64,000 nucleotides of DNA from Faeciplasma sp964650705 (GCA_964650705.1 CAZYUJ010000004.1:62001-126000); one strand, 5' to 3'. Shown: positions 8,577-17,623, numbered from the stretch's first letter. Notes: generated by a model not told the origin, from the letters alone. Translations and numbers: made by a program.

Positions 8577-9749
8577 ATGAAACTGACCTATAACCACACC
8601 GTTTATGCCTGCTATCTGGGGTACATAACCCAAGCAATAATCAACAACTTTGCTCCGCTGCTTTTTCTCACTTTTCAAGATAGCTTCGGCATACCTCTTG
8701 AAAAAATAACTCTTTTAATAACGCTGAATTTCGTGACTCAGCTCTTCGTTGATTTCGCATCCGCCAAGTTTGTCGATAAGATCGGCTATCGCACCTGCAT
8801 AATTATCGCTCATGTTTGCTGTGCTTTGGGTCTTATCGGGATGGCGGTCTTGCCTCATCTCACAACCCCATATGTTGGGCTTGTGATCTCTGTTATTGTT
8901 TACGCTATCGGAGGAGGTATCATCGAAGTTCTCATTAGCCCGATAGTTGAAGCCTGCCCAAGCGATAATAAAGCAGGCGCCATGAGCCTTCTTCATTCTT
9001 TTTATTGCTGGGGAAGTGTCGCAGTAGTTTTGCTGTCAACTCTGTTTCTGGGTGCATTCGGCAAACAAAGCTGGCAGATCTTAGCTATTATTTGGGCATC
9101 GGTCCCGATCTTCAATGTTGTTCTTTTCGGTCTCGTTCCGATCAACAGCCTTGCCGATGAAACCGAACCGATGTCCATTCGTGAGCTTTTTGGCATGAAG
9201 ATATTTTGGATCTTTGCTGTTTTGATGCTCTGTGCAGGAGCTTCTGAGCTCGCTATGACTCAATGGGCATCTGCATTCACGGAGAGCGCATTGGGCGTTT
9301 CAAAGGCCGTCGGCGATTTAGCGGGCCCTTGCTTCTTCGCGGTTTTAATGGGCACTTGCCGAGTGCTATACGCAAAATTCAGTCACAAGCTCGATCTCCA
9401 AAAAGCACTGACCCTGAGCTGCTGCCTTTGCGTTTTTGCATACCTTATTACTGTTTTCTCTCCCTGGCCGATCCTTTCTCTCATCGGTTGCGGGATATGC
9501 GGCTTCTCTGTCGGCATCCTTTGGCCGGGGGTGTTCAGCCTCGCCGCTGAAAAGTGTCCAAAGGGCGCAACGACATTGTTTGCATTCTTGGCACTTTCGG
9601 GAGATCTTGGTTGCTCATCGGGTCCCACACTCGTCGGATTTGTTGCAGGTGCGTTTAGCGACGATCTTAAAGCAGGTTTGCTCTCTGCCGTCATCTTCCC
9701 GATAATGATGATAATCTTTGCTAAGCTCCTTAAGCGTACCGCAAAATAA
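8577..9749 (+). CDS. MFS transporter
   Basis: A 390-residue, 12-helix major facilitator permease of the inner membrane. The loop between helices 2 and 3 carries an MFS-like motif (DFASAKFVDKIGYRTCI), and the central loop follows ARTEPMSIRELF-like polar sequence. Its acidic and glycine-rich helix pattern resembles the sugar or drug-efflux branches, but the substrate cannot be told. An AAAGGTG ribosome site precedes the ATG. A GC-rich spacer separates it from the NUDIX gene. Confidence 0.85.
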   Translation: MKLTYNHTVYACYLGYITQAIINNFAPLLFLTFQDSFGIPLEKITLLITLNFVTQLFVDFASAKFVDKIGYRTCIIIAHVCCALGLIGMAVLPHLTTPYVGLVISVIVYAIGGGIIEVLISPIVEACPSDNKAGAMSLLHSFYCWGSVAVVLLSTLFLGAFGKQSWQILAIIWASVPIFNVVLFGLVPINSLADETEPMSIRELFGMKIFWIFAVLMLCAGASELAMTQWASAFTESALGVSKAVGDLAGPCFFAVLMGTCRVLYAKFSHKLDLQKALTLSCCLCVFAYLITVFSPWPILSLIGCGICGFSVGILWPGVFSLAAEKCPKGATTLFAFLALSGDLGCSSGPTLVGFVAGAFSDDLKAGLLSAVIFPIMMIIFAKLLKRTAK

Positions 9750-9842
9750 CACCGCCACCGCTCGGTGCTCCTCGCTCGCGCCCTCACGCGCGGCTCGGCT
9801 CCACCGAAGCGACGGCTCAACCTTCAATCAAGGAGAGATACA

Positions 9843-10262
9843 ATGCTCAAAGTAAAATTCTACGATACAGTTGACGATTCGAAGCTTATGTTCGCCGTTA
9901 TCGTTTCAAAGCATAATGGCAAGTGGGTATTCTGTAAGCATAAACACAGAGACACATTTGAATGCCCCGGCGGACATCGAGAACTCAATGAGAATATTTT
10001 GGATACCGCCAAACGTGAGCTTTATGAGGAAACAGGTGCGTCGGATTACTCTCTCACTCCGATCTGCGTTTATTCTGTTGTGAAAGAAGATACCGAAACC
10101 TGTGGAATGCTTTATTTTGCCGATATTCACAGCTTTTCAGAGCTTCCGCCATCAGAAATAGAAAAGATCCTTTTCTTCGATGACCTGCCCGAAGCATGGA
10201 CATATCCGCTTATCCAACCCAAACTGGTCGAAAAGGTCGATCAAGTCATGAATATTAAATAA
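9843..10262 (+). CDS. NUDIX hydrolase
   Basis: A 139-residue pyrophosphohydrolase of nucleoside diphosphate-linked substrates. The NUDIX box is complete: GHRELNE followed by seven residues and RELYEETGA, giving the metal-binding glutamates. The ATG at 9843 is chosen because AAGGAGAG stands just upstream and the fold starts directly after it; the open frame upstream is GC-rich spacer. The exact nucleotide substrate is unknown. A bidirectional terminator follows. Confidence 0.9.
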   Translation: MLKVKFYDTVDDSKLMFAVIVSKHNGKWVFCKHKHRDTFECPGGHRELNENILDTAKRELYEETGASDYSLTPICVYSVVKEDTETCGMLYFADIHSFSELPPSEIEKILFFDDLPEAWTYPLIQPKLVEKVDQVMNIK

Positions 10263-10266
10263 TGCA

Positions 10267-10295
10267 AAAGCCCATCGGAAATCCCGATGGGCTTT
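10267..10295. terminator. Bidirectional terminator between NUDIX and GH130 genes
   Basis: A perfect 12-bp stem (AAAGCCCATCGG and complement) with a 5-base loop, flanked by A- and T-rich ends. It lies between two convergent genes, so it serves both. Confidence 0.85.
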
Positions 10296-10310
10296 AACTT
10301 ATGAGTTAAC

Positions 10311-11333
10311 TTATCTTCTGCCTTCGTGCTGATCGTCCCAGCTTGCGCCGTCGTTTTCCTTGATGTAATTGACCAAGGTATCAACGTCTGTGAACGCAAG
10401 TCCGACATAGCTGTCAGCACAGCCGTAATAAAGTGCGATTCTGCCTGTCTCAGCATCCTGTAAGGTGGAGCAGGGGAATGTAACGTTGGGAACAAACCCT
10501 CTCTCTTCATACCATGTTTCGGGAGTCAAAAGATATCTCTTTGATCTGTACAATACCTTCGAAGGCTCGTTGATGTCCAAAATAGCACCGCCGATGGAAT
10601 ATACATATCCGTTGCAGGTATTAACAACACCGTGATACAAAATGAGCCAGCCTTCGCTTGTTTCGATCGGGTTAGCGCCGCCGCCGACCTTCATACCTTC
10701 CCACCAGTTTCCTGTGGTTCCCATAACGTGTCTGTGCTTGCCCCAATATACCATGTCGGGAGATTCGGAAATGAAGATATCACCAAACGGTGTGTGGCCG
10801 GAGTCGGAAGGACGGGACAAAAGCTTGTACATTCCGTTAATTCTTCTGGGGAAGAGTACACCGTTTCTGTTAAACGGAATGAAAGGATTTTCAAGTCTTA
10901 CAAATGTCTTAAAGTCAGTAGTCTTTGCAACACCGAGTGCAGCACCGTAAAAGTCCTGACACCAAATGATATAATAAGCGTCTTCGATCTTGATAAGTCT
11001 GGGGTCATACATGTAATAGGGGATAGCACTCTCGCCCTTTTCGTCGATGAAGGGGATCATATCCTTTTCATATTCCCAGTGAATGCCGTCATCAGACCAT
11101 CCCAAATAGAGGAAGGGTACGCCGTGTGTAGCCTCAGCTCTGAAAACGCCGACAAACTTGTCGCCATAAGGAATTACCGACGAGTTGAAGATTCTTGCGA
11201 TACCGGGCATCGGGTTGCGGTCAATAATAGGGTTCTCAGTATAGCGCCAGATAGGAAGCAAATGTCCTTCGGGTCTGTCCTGCCAGGGAATATTGGGCAA
11301 ATTAGTGCCGTTCAAAATTTTAACGTTGCTCAT
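10311..11333 (-). CDS. Glycoside hydrolase family 130 phosphorylase
   Basis: A cytosolic inverting phosphorylase that releases mannose 1-phosphate from beta-mannosides. The 340-residue protein shows GH130-type features: LLPIWRYTENPII near the N-terminus, the five-bladed repeat segments, DPRLIKIEDAYYIIWCQ with the catalytic aspartate region, and the phosphate-site region GVLFPRRINGMYKLLSRPS. The length fits the mannooligosaccharide phosphorylase-like subgroup. The ATG at 11333 is used because GAAAGGA precedes it; an in-frame ATG six codons upstream overlaps that site. No mannan transporter is adjacent. Confidence 0.88.
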   Translation of the reverse strand: MSNVKILNGTNLPNIPWQDRPEGHLLPIWRYTENPIIDRNPMPGIARIFNSSVIPYGDKFVGVFRAEATHGVPFLYLGWSDDGIHWEYEKDMIPFIDEKGESAIPYYMYDPRLIKIEDAYYIIWCQDFYGAALGVAKTTDFKTFVRLENPFIPFNRNGVLFPRRINGMYKLLSRPSDSGHTPFGDIFISESPDMVYWGKHRHVMGTTGNWWEGMKVGGGANPIETSEGWLILYHGVVNTCNGYVYSIGGAILDINEPSKVLYRSKRYLLTPETWYEERGFVPNVTFPCSTLQDAETGRIALYYGCADSYVGLAFTDVDTLVNYIKENDGASWDDQHEGRR

Positions 11334-11465
11334 AATCGAATGTCCTTTCAAAATCAGTTTAGTGATATGTCAAAAAGCGCACTCTTTGCATTCAAGGTAA
11401 TTATATCATCAATTATTGTTTTTTACAATACCAAATTTCATGATTATTGAAATATTAAACAAAAA

Positions 11466-11487
11466 ATCCCCTCATAAAAGAGGGGAT
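11466..11487 (-). terminator. Terminator of the VTC/DUF4956/carbohydrate-binding operon
   Basis: Stem ATCCCCTC/GAGGGGAT with a 6-base loop, followed on the minus strand by a run of T. It lies about 115 bases past the stop of the carbohydrate-binding lipoprotein. A second short hairpin, without a T-run, sits at 11582-11598. Confidence 0.75.
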
Positions 11488-11603
11488 AATGCCGTGCCGA
11501 TCAACGCACCGATTTATAAATTCCTTCGACCATAAGCAATATAAAAACATAGATATATCTTTATTTGTGTTATCACATATATCCCGATTTTCGGGATGAG
11601 AAA

Positions 11604-13409
11604 TTAACTTGCCTCAAATTCTCCTGAGCTCGAACCTACCGTAATAGTATAGGTCTCGCCCGAAATGATGTCGGGACTGCTTAAAATGACGACCTGGAAC
11701 GATAACTCGGGAGTATATGAAATAACGGTTTTGCCGTCTTTATCCGTAAGAGTTATGGCAGTGCCCGCACTTTGATTTCTGACGCTGACAGCGATAACAC
11801 CTTGCTCGGAATCGCTGAAGGTCTGTGCCATGCTTGAAGCGCCCGTGCCGATAAACGTGCCGCCTGTGATAATGCCGCTTAAATCATAGTCGAGTGTCGC
11901 AGTGTCGCCCTGCGTAGGCCCAACGACGACCGTGTAACCGCCTGAGATCAAAAGCGTACCGTTTGCATCGATTCCGTCGCCCGATGCGTTTATATAAAGA
12001 TTTCCGCCTGAGATCACGATGCTTCCGTTAGACGAGGATGACATACCGCCGCCCATTCCGCCGCGGCCGCCGAACATACCGTCTCTGCCGCCTGTCATAC
12101 CGCTTGAATCAGTGCCGCCTGCAGCATTAAGCCCGTCATCGCTCGATACAATTTTAATATCGCCGCCTTGAACGGAAATATTAAGAGCCTCCAAGCCCTC
12201 ATAACTTTCGGTGACGTTGATAGCCCCTGCTGTTATCGTCAGATCCTCTTCTGCGTGAACAGCATCATCTCCTGATGCGATTTCAAAAGTGCCGCCGTTG
12301 ATGATAACTGATGTGTTTGAATGAATGGCATCATCTGCAGAATCTATATTGATGGTTCCGTCGGAGATGAGAATGCTGTTTTCTGCCTTAAGTCCCTTCA
12401 TGCTGGTACTGCTGTCGCTTGTTGATGAGGAAGAGGACTGTCCGGGCCTTCCGCTTCCCATAAAGCCGCCCCACGAATTAGAAGAAGACTGAGAGCCGTT
12501 TTTACTGCCGCCGCCTGCAAGAATATCTATGATGCCGTTTTCTATCTGTACATATGCTCCTGCTGAAATACCGTCGCCTTCGGCTTCGATCTTTGTCGTG
12601 CCATCTGAGATATATACAAATCCGAGCGACGCATCATCAGCGTTTTCCGCGTGGATTCCGTCCTTGCCCGCGTCAATCGTTATAGATGTCTCATCTGTAA
12701 TACGCACGCTGTCATTTGCGGCGATACCGTGAGAGGCGGAAACTATCGTATATGTGCCGCCCGTTATCACAAGGTCATCCTTCGATACGATGCCGTGCCC
12801 TGCGGGAGAAGTTAAGGAGAGACTGCCTGCTCCGTTGAGCGTTATATCCTGCTTGGAGAACAACACGGCGTCAATATTGTTTTCATCAATAGCGATAAAT
12901 TCACCGCCGTTGGAAAGCTTGTTTTCGGTTCCGTCTGCCAAGGTGATAAAGACCTTATCTGCTTCAAGAATATACAAAGCCGCAGAAGTCTCGCTGTTGA
13001 TATTAACACCGCTTAGCACCAATTGCATTTTTGCGGTATCGGGAGCGTTGACGATGATCATGCCGTCATTCAGTGTGCCGGAGATGATGTAAGTTGCATC
13101 CTCGGTAATCGTTACCGTACCGCCTGATATTTTAACACTGTTTGAGCTTGAAGTTGCTGAATTGCCGTTCAATTGAATGATAACGCTGTCACTTTCATCA
13201 TAGTCAGCATCAAGGTCTCGATTCGTAAACATATCGTCGTTGGTCTGTGAAAAATCTACGTCCACAGGCTCAGCGGCGCTGTCGGTCTTTTGCTGATCAT
13301 CAACGCTGTTATGCTTGTCTGTTTCATCACCGAATTCCGACTTTGCACATCCTGAGATCAGGCTGCATATCAAAGCAAAGGCCAGAATAATAGACAAAAA
13401 TCTTTTCAT
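11604..13409 (-). CDS. Carbohydrate-binding domain (DUF4353) lipoprotein
   Basis: A 601-residue exported lipoprotein with signal peptide MKRFLSIILAFALICS and lipobox LISGC. The rest is a right-handed beta-helix-like repeat region: units of the form ITGGTYTI, ISDGTTKIEA and INGGTFEIASGDDA recur about every 20-25 residues, broken by serine- and glycine-rich inserts near residues 330-350 and 430-460. The family is annotated as carbohydrate-binding, but its ligand is unknown. It is the third gene of an operon with VTC and DUF4956 genes, 14 bases after DUF4956. A related protein is encoded at 28549-30480. Confidence 0.85.
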   Translation of the reverse strand: MKRFLSIILAFALICSLISGCAKSEFGDETDKHNSVDDQQKTDSAAEPVDVDFSQTNDDMFTNRDLDADYDESDSVIIQLNGNSATSSSNSVKISGGTVTITEDATYIISGTLNDGMIIVNAPDTAKMQLVLSGVNINSETSAALYILEADKVFITLADGTENKLSNGGEFIAIDENNIDAVLFSKQDITLNGAGSLSLTSPAGHGIVSKDDLVITGGTYTIVSASHGIAANDSVRITDETSITIDAGKDGIHAENADDASLGFVYISDGTTKIEAEGDGISAGAYVQIENGIIDILAGGGSKNGSQSSSNSWGGFMGSGRPGQSSSSSTSDSSTSMKGLKAENSILISDGTINIDSADDAIHSNTSVIINGGTFEIASGDDAVHAEEDLTITAGAINVTESYEGLEALNISVQGGDIKIVSSDDGLNAAGGTDSSGMTGGRDGMFGGRGGMGGGMSSSSNGSIVISGGNLYINASGDGIDANGTLLISGGYTVVVGPTQGDTATLDYDLSGIITGGTFIGTGASSMAQTFSDSEQGVIAVSVRNQSAGTAITLTDKDGKTVISYTPELSFQVVILSSPDIISGETYTITVGSSSGEFEAS

Positions 13410-13423
13410 AATACGCCTCCGTA

Positions 13424-14119
13424 TTAAAGCTCCGATGCGTTGGTTTCCTGCTTGGAAACGGTTATTTCAAGATTTCCGTTTCGGCAGCGGAGCTTATCGA
13501 TCATTTCCTTTTCCTTTGTTACGTCACGAAGAGTTACGTTATATGTAAGCTTGAACATACTTCCCATATTGGTGCTTTTTACTCGTGCAAGATCGTGCGA
13601 TGTGGTATATTCCTCAAAGATGTCGTCAAATACACCCGAATAGTCAAGATCCTCGGGAATGGTGATCGCAAATGTCTTATAGGTTTCGGAATTGTTTTTT
13701 GTTCCGAGATCAAGACGGTTATAAAGAACGAACATTGCACACATCACAACGGTAAAGAGTATTGCAAAGCCGAGGTAACCCATGCCCGAAATAAGACCTG
13801 CGCCCATAGCGAGGAACAGCATACAGATCTCTTTTGCCGTTCCGGGTACGGAACGAAAACGAACCAAGCTGAACGCACCTGCGACAGCAACACCCGTGCC
13901 GACGTTGCCGTTGACGAGCATAATGACTACGCAAACAACAGCCGGAAGCAACGCAAGCGTTATCACAAAGCTCTTTGTATAACGGGTACGGTACATATAG
14001 GCAAGTGCGATAACAAGTCCCAATATGAGTGAAAAAGCAAGACAAAGTATAAAATCGGTAACACTGATGACCGAGGTGAGATCGGAATCAAATAATCCTC
14101 TAAATAAATTTTCAAGCAT
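13424..14119 (-). CDS. DUF4956 family membrane protein
   Basis: A 231-residue protein with three to four N-terminal membrane helices and a soluble C-terminal half. The conserved signature GAFSLVRFRSVPGTAKEI lies near residue 85. The ATG at 14119 has AAGGAGGA upstream. It overlaps the VTC gene by 8 bases. DUF4956 proteins are repeatedly found next to VTC-type polyphosphate polymerases, so they are inferred partners, perhaps in polyphosphate export or handling; this is not shown by the sequence itself. Confidence 0.85.
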   Translation of the reverse strand: MLENLFRGLFDSDLTSVISVTDFILCLAFSLILGLVIALAYMYRTRYTKSFVITLALLPAVVCVVIMLVNGNVGTGVAVAGAFSLVRFRSVPGTAKEICMLFLAMGAGLISGMGYLGFAILFTVVMCAMFVLYNRLDLGTKNNSETYKTFAITIPEDLDYSGVFDDIFEEYTTSHDLARVKSTNMGSMFKLTYNVTLRDVTKEKEMIDKLRCRNGNLEITVSKQETNASEL

Positions 14120-14855
14120 GTGAAGCTTCCTCCTTAATATTATGTGCATCCAAGCTGTGCAGATGCGGGAAAATCATAGTTTGATATGCCGTTCCGTATT
14201 TTGAAAAGGACGTTTTATATATCTGCTCTTTGGAGAGCACGTGGGTCATCCACAGCGGAATGCCGCCTGAGCATTTGATCTCCATAAGCACCATACCCTC
14301 AGGGAGCAGGGGAGTCCCGTAAACTAAAGATTCCAACGAAATATCCTCTAATCTGCAAAGAATGTTATCATCGAAGGTGACACGAAAATCGCTCTTTTCT
14401 TTCGTGTAATACGCTTCACGCTCATAGGAAAGAAAAACCGCCGGACGCAAGGTCTCATAATACTTAAGAAAATAATCAACTTCTTCTGAGATCTGCGTGT
14501 CCTTATGACAGTGGCGAACTCCTTCTATCCATTTGATCGCTTCCTCCTCGGGGAGAGAAATGCGGCGTTTATATACAACGTGCTTATATTTCTTTTTCAG
14601 CTCCACAAATACCGTGCTGTCAGGGGTAGCCCGACTGTAACTGCGAATGCGTAGCTTTTCTTTATAAGCAGGCTTCTCAATAGAGCGCCGTATCAGAAGA
14701 TAGGTGTCTGTGTCAAAATAAATATTGCGGATGGTGGTGCGCCCATATTTATCTAACTTCATATATGGTTCCATTGCTTCAAGAACTTTTTCTTTTTGTT
14801 CAAGTGTCAGCAAATACTTTAGCTCATATCGCTTAAATACAGTCTGAAAAGCCAT
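14112..14855 (-). CDS. VTC-domain polyphosphate polymerase family protein
   Basis: A 247-residue protein of the VTC catalytic-domain family, whose eukaryotic members make polyphosphate from ATP in a CYTH-like tunnel. Visible tunnel-strand motifs are FKRYELKYLLT, TIRNIYFDTD, EKLRIRSYS, VFVELKKKY and the late VLMEIKCSGGIPLWM, giving the expected alternating Lys/Arg and Glu residues. The start at 14855 follows AGGAGGA. It is first in the operon with DUF4956 and carbohydrate-binding genes, downstream of a two-component system with a shared promoter motif. Bacterial activity is inferred from the family. Confidence 0.88.
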   Translation of the reverse strand: MAFQTVFKRYELKYLLTLEQKEKVLEAMEPYMKLDKYGRTTIRNIYFDTDTYLLIRRSIEKPAYKEKLRIRSYSRATPDSTVFVELKKKYKHVVYKRRISLPEEEAIKWIEGVRHCHKDTQISEEVDYFLKYYETLRPAVFLSYEREAYYTKEKSDFRVTFDDNILCRLEDISLESLVYGTPLLPEGMVLMEIKCSGGIPLWMTHVLSKEQIYKTSFSKYGTAYQTMIFPHLHSLDAHNIKEEASHA

Positions 14856-14886
14856 GAAAAATCCTCCTGTACTTTTGATGATGCCC

Positions 14887-14919
14887 ATTATACAGAAGGA
14901 TTATTGAAGTTTTATTGAA
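14887..14919 (-). promoter_or_regulatory. Promoter with two TTCAAT boxes upstream of the VTC operon
   Basis: On the minus strand two TTCAAT hexamers, starting 11 bases apart (14903-14908 and 14914-14919), lie 10 bases upstream of a TATAAT -10 (14887-14892). No -35 consensus is present, so an activator occupying the hexamers is likely. The same arrangement precedes the response-regulator gene at 16.9 kb. Confidence 0.65.
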
Positions 14920-14959
14920 ATCACAAAACATTCATAAAGCTGTCACATTGCGTTGCTTA

Positions 14960-16231
14960 TTATGACTTGGCGATAGTCGTCTTGAACTCCACAAGTCCGT
15001 TATAGCATCTGACCTCGATCTTTCCGTTATGCGCCGCTACAATAGCCTTGGCGATCGCAAGCCCAAGTCCGTAATGATTATCTGCTTCGTTTCTCACTTC
15101 ATCCGATCGGTAAAAGCGTTCGAACAGCTTCTCGATCTTGTCTTGAGGAATGGGCTCACCCGAATTAACGACAACGAGAACGGCGCTGTTACGGGTCTCG
15201 GTAAGCACGACGTCAACCTCTTTTCCGTTACGGCTGTGGCGGATAGCGTTATCTATCAAGATGGAAACAAGCTGACTGAGCTGGCTCATATTTCCGTCGA
15301 CACTAATGTTATCTGAGATCTCTGTTCTGAGCGTAAGACCGTTTTCAAAGGCAACGCTCTCAAACGGCAATGCGCCGCCTGCCACTAAGCGGCTGAAGTC
15401 TATTCGCTCTGTGTACGGTTTTACATTTTCCGTTCGTGACAGTTCCAAAAGCTGACTGACGAGTTTTCCCATTCGCTCATTTTCATATTGAATATTGGCG
15501 AGCCATTGGTTATCGCCGATTTGACGGGACAATAGCTCCGCATTGGCGCTGACGACCGAAACGGGTGTCTTAAGCTCGTGCCCTGCATCGGAAATAAACT
15601 GCTTTTGCTTTTGATAGCTTTCCTCTAAAGGTCTCACAATGCGTTTTGCAATATATCTTGCAAGGAAAAACAAAATGACAAGCACAATGCTGCCGAACAT
15701 CAATGTATAGCGGAATAAAGTAGTCATACTTCCTTGCATGACCGTATTATCCATAAATGTGATCAGCTTATATCCGCTTTTTTCAGTCACGAGAAAAACA
15801 AGACTTTCCTTAACTCCTCGCTCCTTACCGCTTTTTAAAATGTCCGTCGCATATTTTTCAAGCGTCGCTTCTTCATATATTTCTTCTCCTGCCGCATCTA
15901 TCGCAAGAACGCTTCCGCTATCCGAAACAGCAACCGAGTAGAAGGTCGAAAGCTGAAATGCGGGCGTATCCTCGAAATGCATGCCGCCGCGATCTGTCGG
16001 CGGGCTGTTAGGCAGAGGCTGGAACAGCTCGGGAGGCAGATAATTCCGGCGGTCCGGATCAATATGATCTGAAAGTGTGTATAGCTCTGCGTGTCTTTCC
16101 AACATTCCATAGTTGTTGGCGGTTACCTCAAAATAGCTGGAGGCATAAATTACAGCGAGTGTCCCGATAAACAAGCAAACAAGAATAGACATAATTGCAA
16201 CGACAATTTTTCTTGCTGATTTCTTAAACAT
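14960..16231 (-). CDS. Sensor histidine kinase
   Basis: A 423-residue membrane kinase. One helix lies at residues 8-30, then a 130-residue extracellular sensor, then a second helix near 172-190. The HisKA box DAGHELKTPVSVVSANAELL holds the phosphoacceptor histidine, followed by N box (LIDNAIRHS) and G boxes (FERFYRSDE, HYGLGLAIAKAI). It overlaps the upstream response regulator by 8 bases, so the two are co-translated. The stimulus is unknown; location and shared promoter boxes suggest it controls the VTC/DUF4956/carbohydrate-binding operon that follows. Confidence 0.92.
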   Translation of the reverse strand: MFKKSARKIVVAIMSILVCLFIGTLAVIYASSYFEVTANNYGMLERHAELYTLSDHIDPDRRNYLPPELFQPLPNSPPTDRGGMHFEDTPAFQLSTFYSVAVSDSGSVLAIDAAGEEIYEEATLEKYATDILKSGKERGVKESLVFLVTEKSGYKLITFMDNTVMQGSMTTLFRYTLMFGSIVLVILFFLARYIAKRIVRPLEESYQKQKQFISDAGHELKTPVSVVSANAELLSRQIGDNQWLANIQYENERMGKLVSQLLELSRTENVKPYTERIDFSRLVAGGALPFESVAFENGLTLRTEISDNISVDGNMSQLSQLVSILIDNAIRHSRNGKEVDVVLTETRNSAVLVVVNSGEPIPQDKIEKLFERFYRSDEVRNEADNHYGLGLAIAKAIVAAHNGKIEVRCYNGLVEFKTTIAKS

Positions 16232-16907
16232 TGTCGCACCTCAATTCATATCCGATACCTCGCACCGCCTTGATCTCGGCTTTTGCTCCGACAAATGTAA
16301 GCTTTTTGCGTGTAAAGGACATATACACTTCAACGTTGTTATATTCCGCTTCGTTTTCAAAGCCCCATATCTTGACGGCAAGCTGTTCCCGTGTGAGGAT
16401 CTGTCCGCTGTTTGCAATGAGATATTCAAGAATTCGGTATTCTTTTTCGCTGAGCCGCACATTCTGTCCGGTTGTCGTACAGGATAATGTGGATGAGTTG
16501 GTATCCAGCGAAATGTCGCCGAATGTCAGCGTGCCCTTCGCCGTATTGATATTGCGTCTTGTGAGCGCACGAAGTCGTGCCAGTAATTCCTTTGTCATAA
16601 AAGGCTTCGTAAGGTAATCGTCTGCGCCGCTGTCGAGACCGGTCACTTTATCATCAAGCTCCGCTTTCGCCGTAAGCATCAATATCGGCGTGCGGATCCC
16701 GTTTTGCCTCGCTTGCTTGGCGATCTCAAAGCCATTCATACCCGGAAGCATAACGTCAAGGATGGCAATATCATATATATCACTCTCAAGTGCGGACGAT
16801 CCGTCAAGGCCGTTTGCGAAATGATCGACCTCATATTTTTCAAGGCGCAGCAGCTCGCACAAAGCCTGTGCCATTCTTTTTTCGTCTTCAACAAGTAACA
16901 GTCTCAT
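16224..16907 (-). CDS. OmpR/PhoB-family response regulator
   Basis: A 227-residue DNA-binding response regulator. The receiver has the acidic pair (VEDE), the phosphoacceptor aspartate in DIAILDVMLPGMNG, and the conserved lysine in YLTKPF. The C-terminal winged helix (YRILEYLIANSGQILTREQL, VRGIGYELR) is typical of the OmpR class. It is first in a two-gene operon with its kinase. Its promoter carries tandem TTCAAT hexamers at 11-bp spacing, the spacing expected for OmpR-class direct repeats, suggesting autoregulation. Confidence 0.93.
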   Translation of the reverse strand: MRLLLVEDEKRMAQALCELLRLEKYEVDHFANGLDGSSALESDIYDIAILDVMLPGMNGFEIAKQARQNGIRTPILMLTAKAELDDKVTGLDSGADDYLTKPFMTKELLARLRALTRRNINTAKGTLTFGDISLDTNSSTLSCTTTGQNVRLSEKEYRILEYLIANSGQILTREQLAVKIWGFENEAEYNNVEVYMSFTRKKLTFVGAKAEIKAVRGIGYELRCDNV

Positions 16908-16930
16908 TTTAACACCTCCGCTTAGATCCT

Positions 16931-16962
16931 ATTATATCATAAAACATTGAAAAATGATTGAA
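16931..16962 (-). promoter_or_regulatory. Autoregulated promoter of the two-component operon
   Basis: Minus-strand TATAAT at 16931-16936 with TTCAAT hexamers at 16946-16951 and 16957-16962, exactly 11 bases apart. The layout matches the promoter of the VTC operon to within one base. Confidence 0.65.
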
Positions 16963-16974
16963 AAATTTGAAAAA

Positions 16975-17002
16975 GCGGCAAGGAAATTACTCTCCCTGCC
17001 GC
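16975..17002 (-). terminator. Terminator of mntP
   Basis: Stem GCGGCAGGG against CCTTGCCGC with one mismatch; on the minus strand TTTTTC follows. It lies 36 bases past the mntP stop. Confidence 0.75.
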
Positions 17003-17038
17003 CTCAGTCATCTTATGCTGTTAATTCCGTCATAAGGA

Positions 17039-17623
17039 TCAGAACCAACTTGTAATAAATATTTCAAGACCGATGAAAATGAGAATTGCACCGCCCAAGA
17101 TACCTGCTTTTCCTGCGAGCTTTGTTCCTGCCTTCTTGCCGATCATAATACCTGCGAAGCAGATGAAGAAGGTGACAACACCGATAAGCAGACAGGAAAG
17201 TACAGCCTCAAGCAAGTTATAATCCGCAATTGTGAAACCTACCGATAAAGCATCTATCGAGGTTGCAACGCCCTGTATCAACAGAGCAGAAAAACCGACA
17301 GCAGGCTTCTCCTCATCGGACTCCTTGTTTTTGATTCCTTCATAAAGCATTTTTCCGCCGATATATCCGAGCAAGGCGAGTGCGATCCAAGGAATGAATT
17401 TCTCAAACGCTTTGAAATACTGTGCGATAGTGGATACACAGATCCATCCGATCATAGGCATAGCATACTGGAAGGCAGAGAAAATGCCTGCAACACCGAA
17501 CATCTTGCTCTTTTTCATACCGGGCTCGTTGAGCCCGTTCGCAAGAGATACCGAGAATGCGTCCATAGCAAGTCCTATGCCGAGTAAGATGCTGTTGAAA
17601 AAGAATGAAAACCCTAAATTCAT
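17039..17623 (-). CDS. mntP: Manganese efflux pump MntP
   Basis: An inner-membrane exporter that protects against excess manganese. The 194 residues form six helices in two inverted repeats. The first carries GLAMDAFSVSLANG and the second GVATSIDALSVGF, both with the conserved aspartate and serine that line the ion path. The ATG at 17623 has TGGAGGA upstream; the longer frame would start inside the riboswitch expression platform. Control by a yybP-ykoY manganese riboswitch in the leader fits the function and supports the assignment. Confidence 0.95.
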   Translation of the reverse strand: MNLGFSFFFNSILLGIGLAMDAFSVSLANGLNEPGMKKSKMFGVAGIFSAFQYAMPMIGWICVSTIAQYFKAFEKFIPWIALALLGYIGGKMLYEGIKNKESDEEKPAVGFSALLIQGVATSIDALSVGFTIADYNLLEAVLSCLLIGVVTFFICFAGIMIGKKAGTKLAGKAGILGGAILIFIGLEIFITSWF

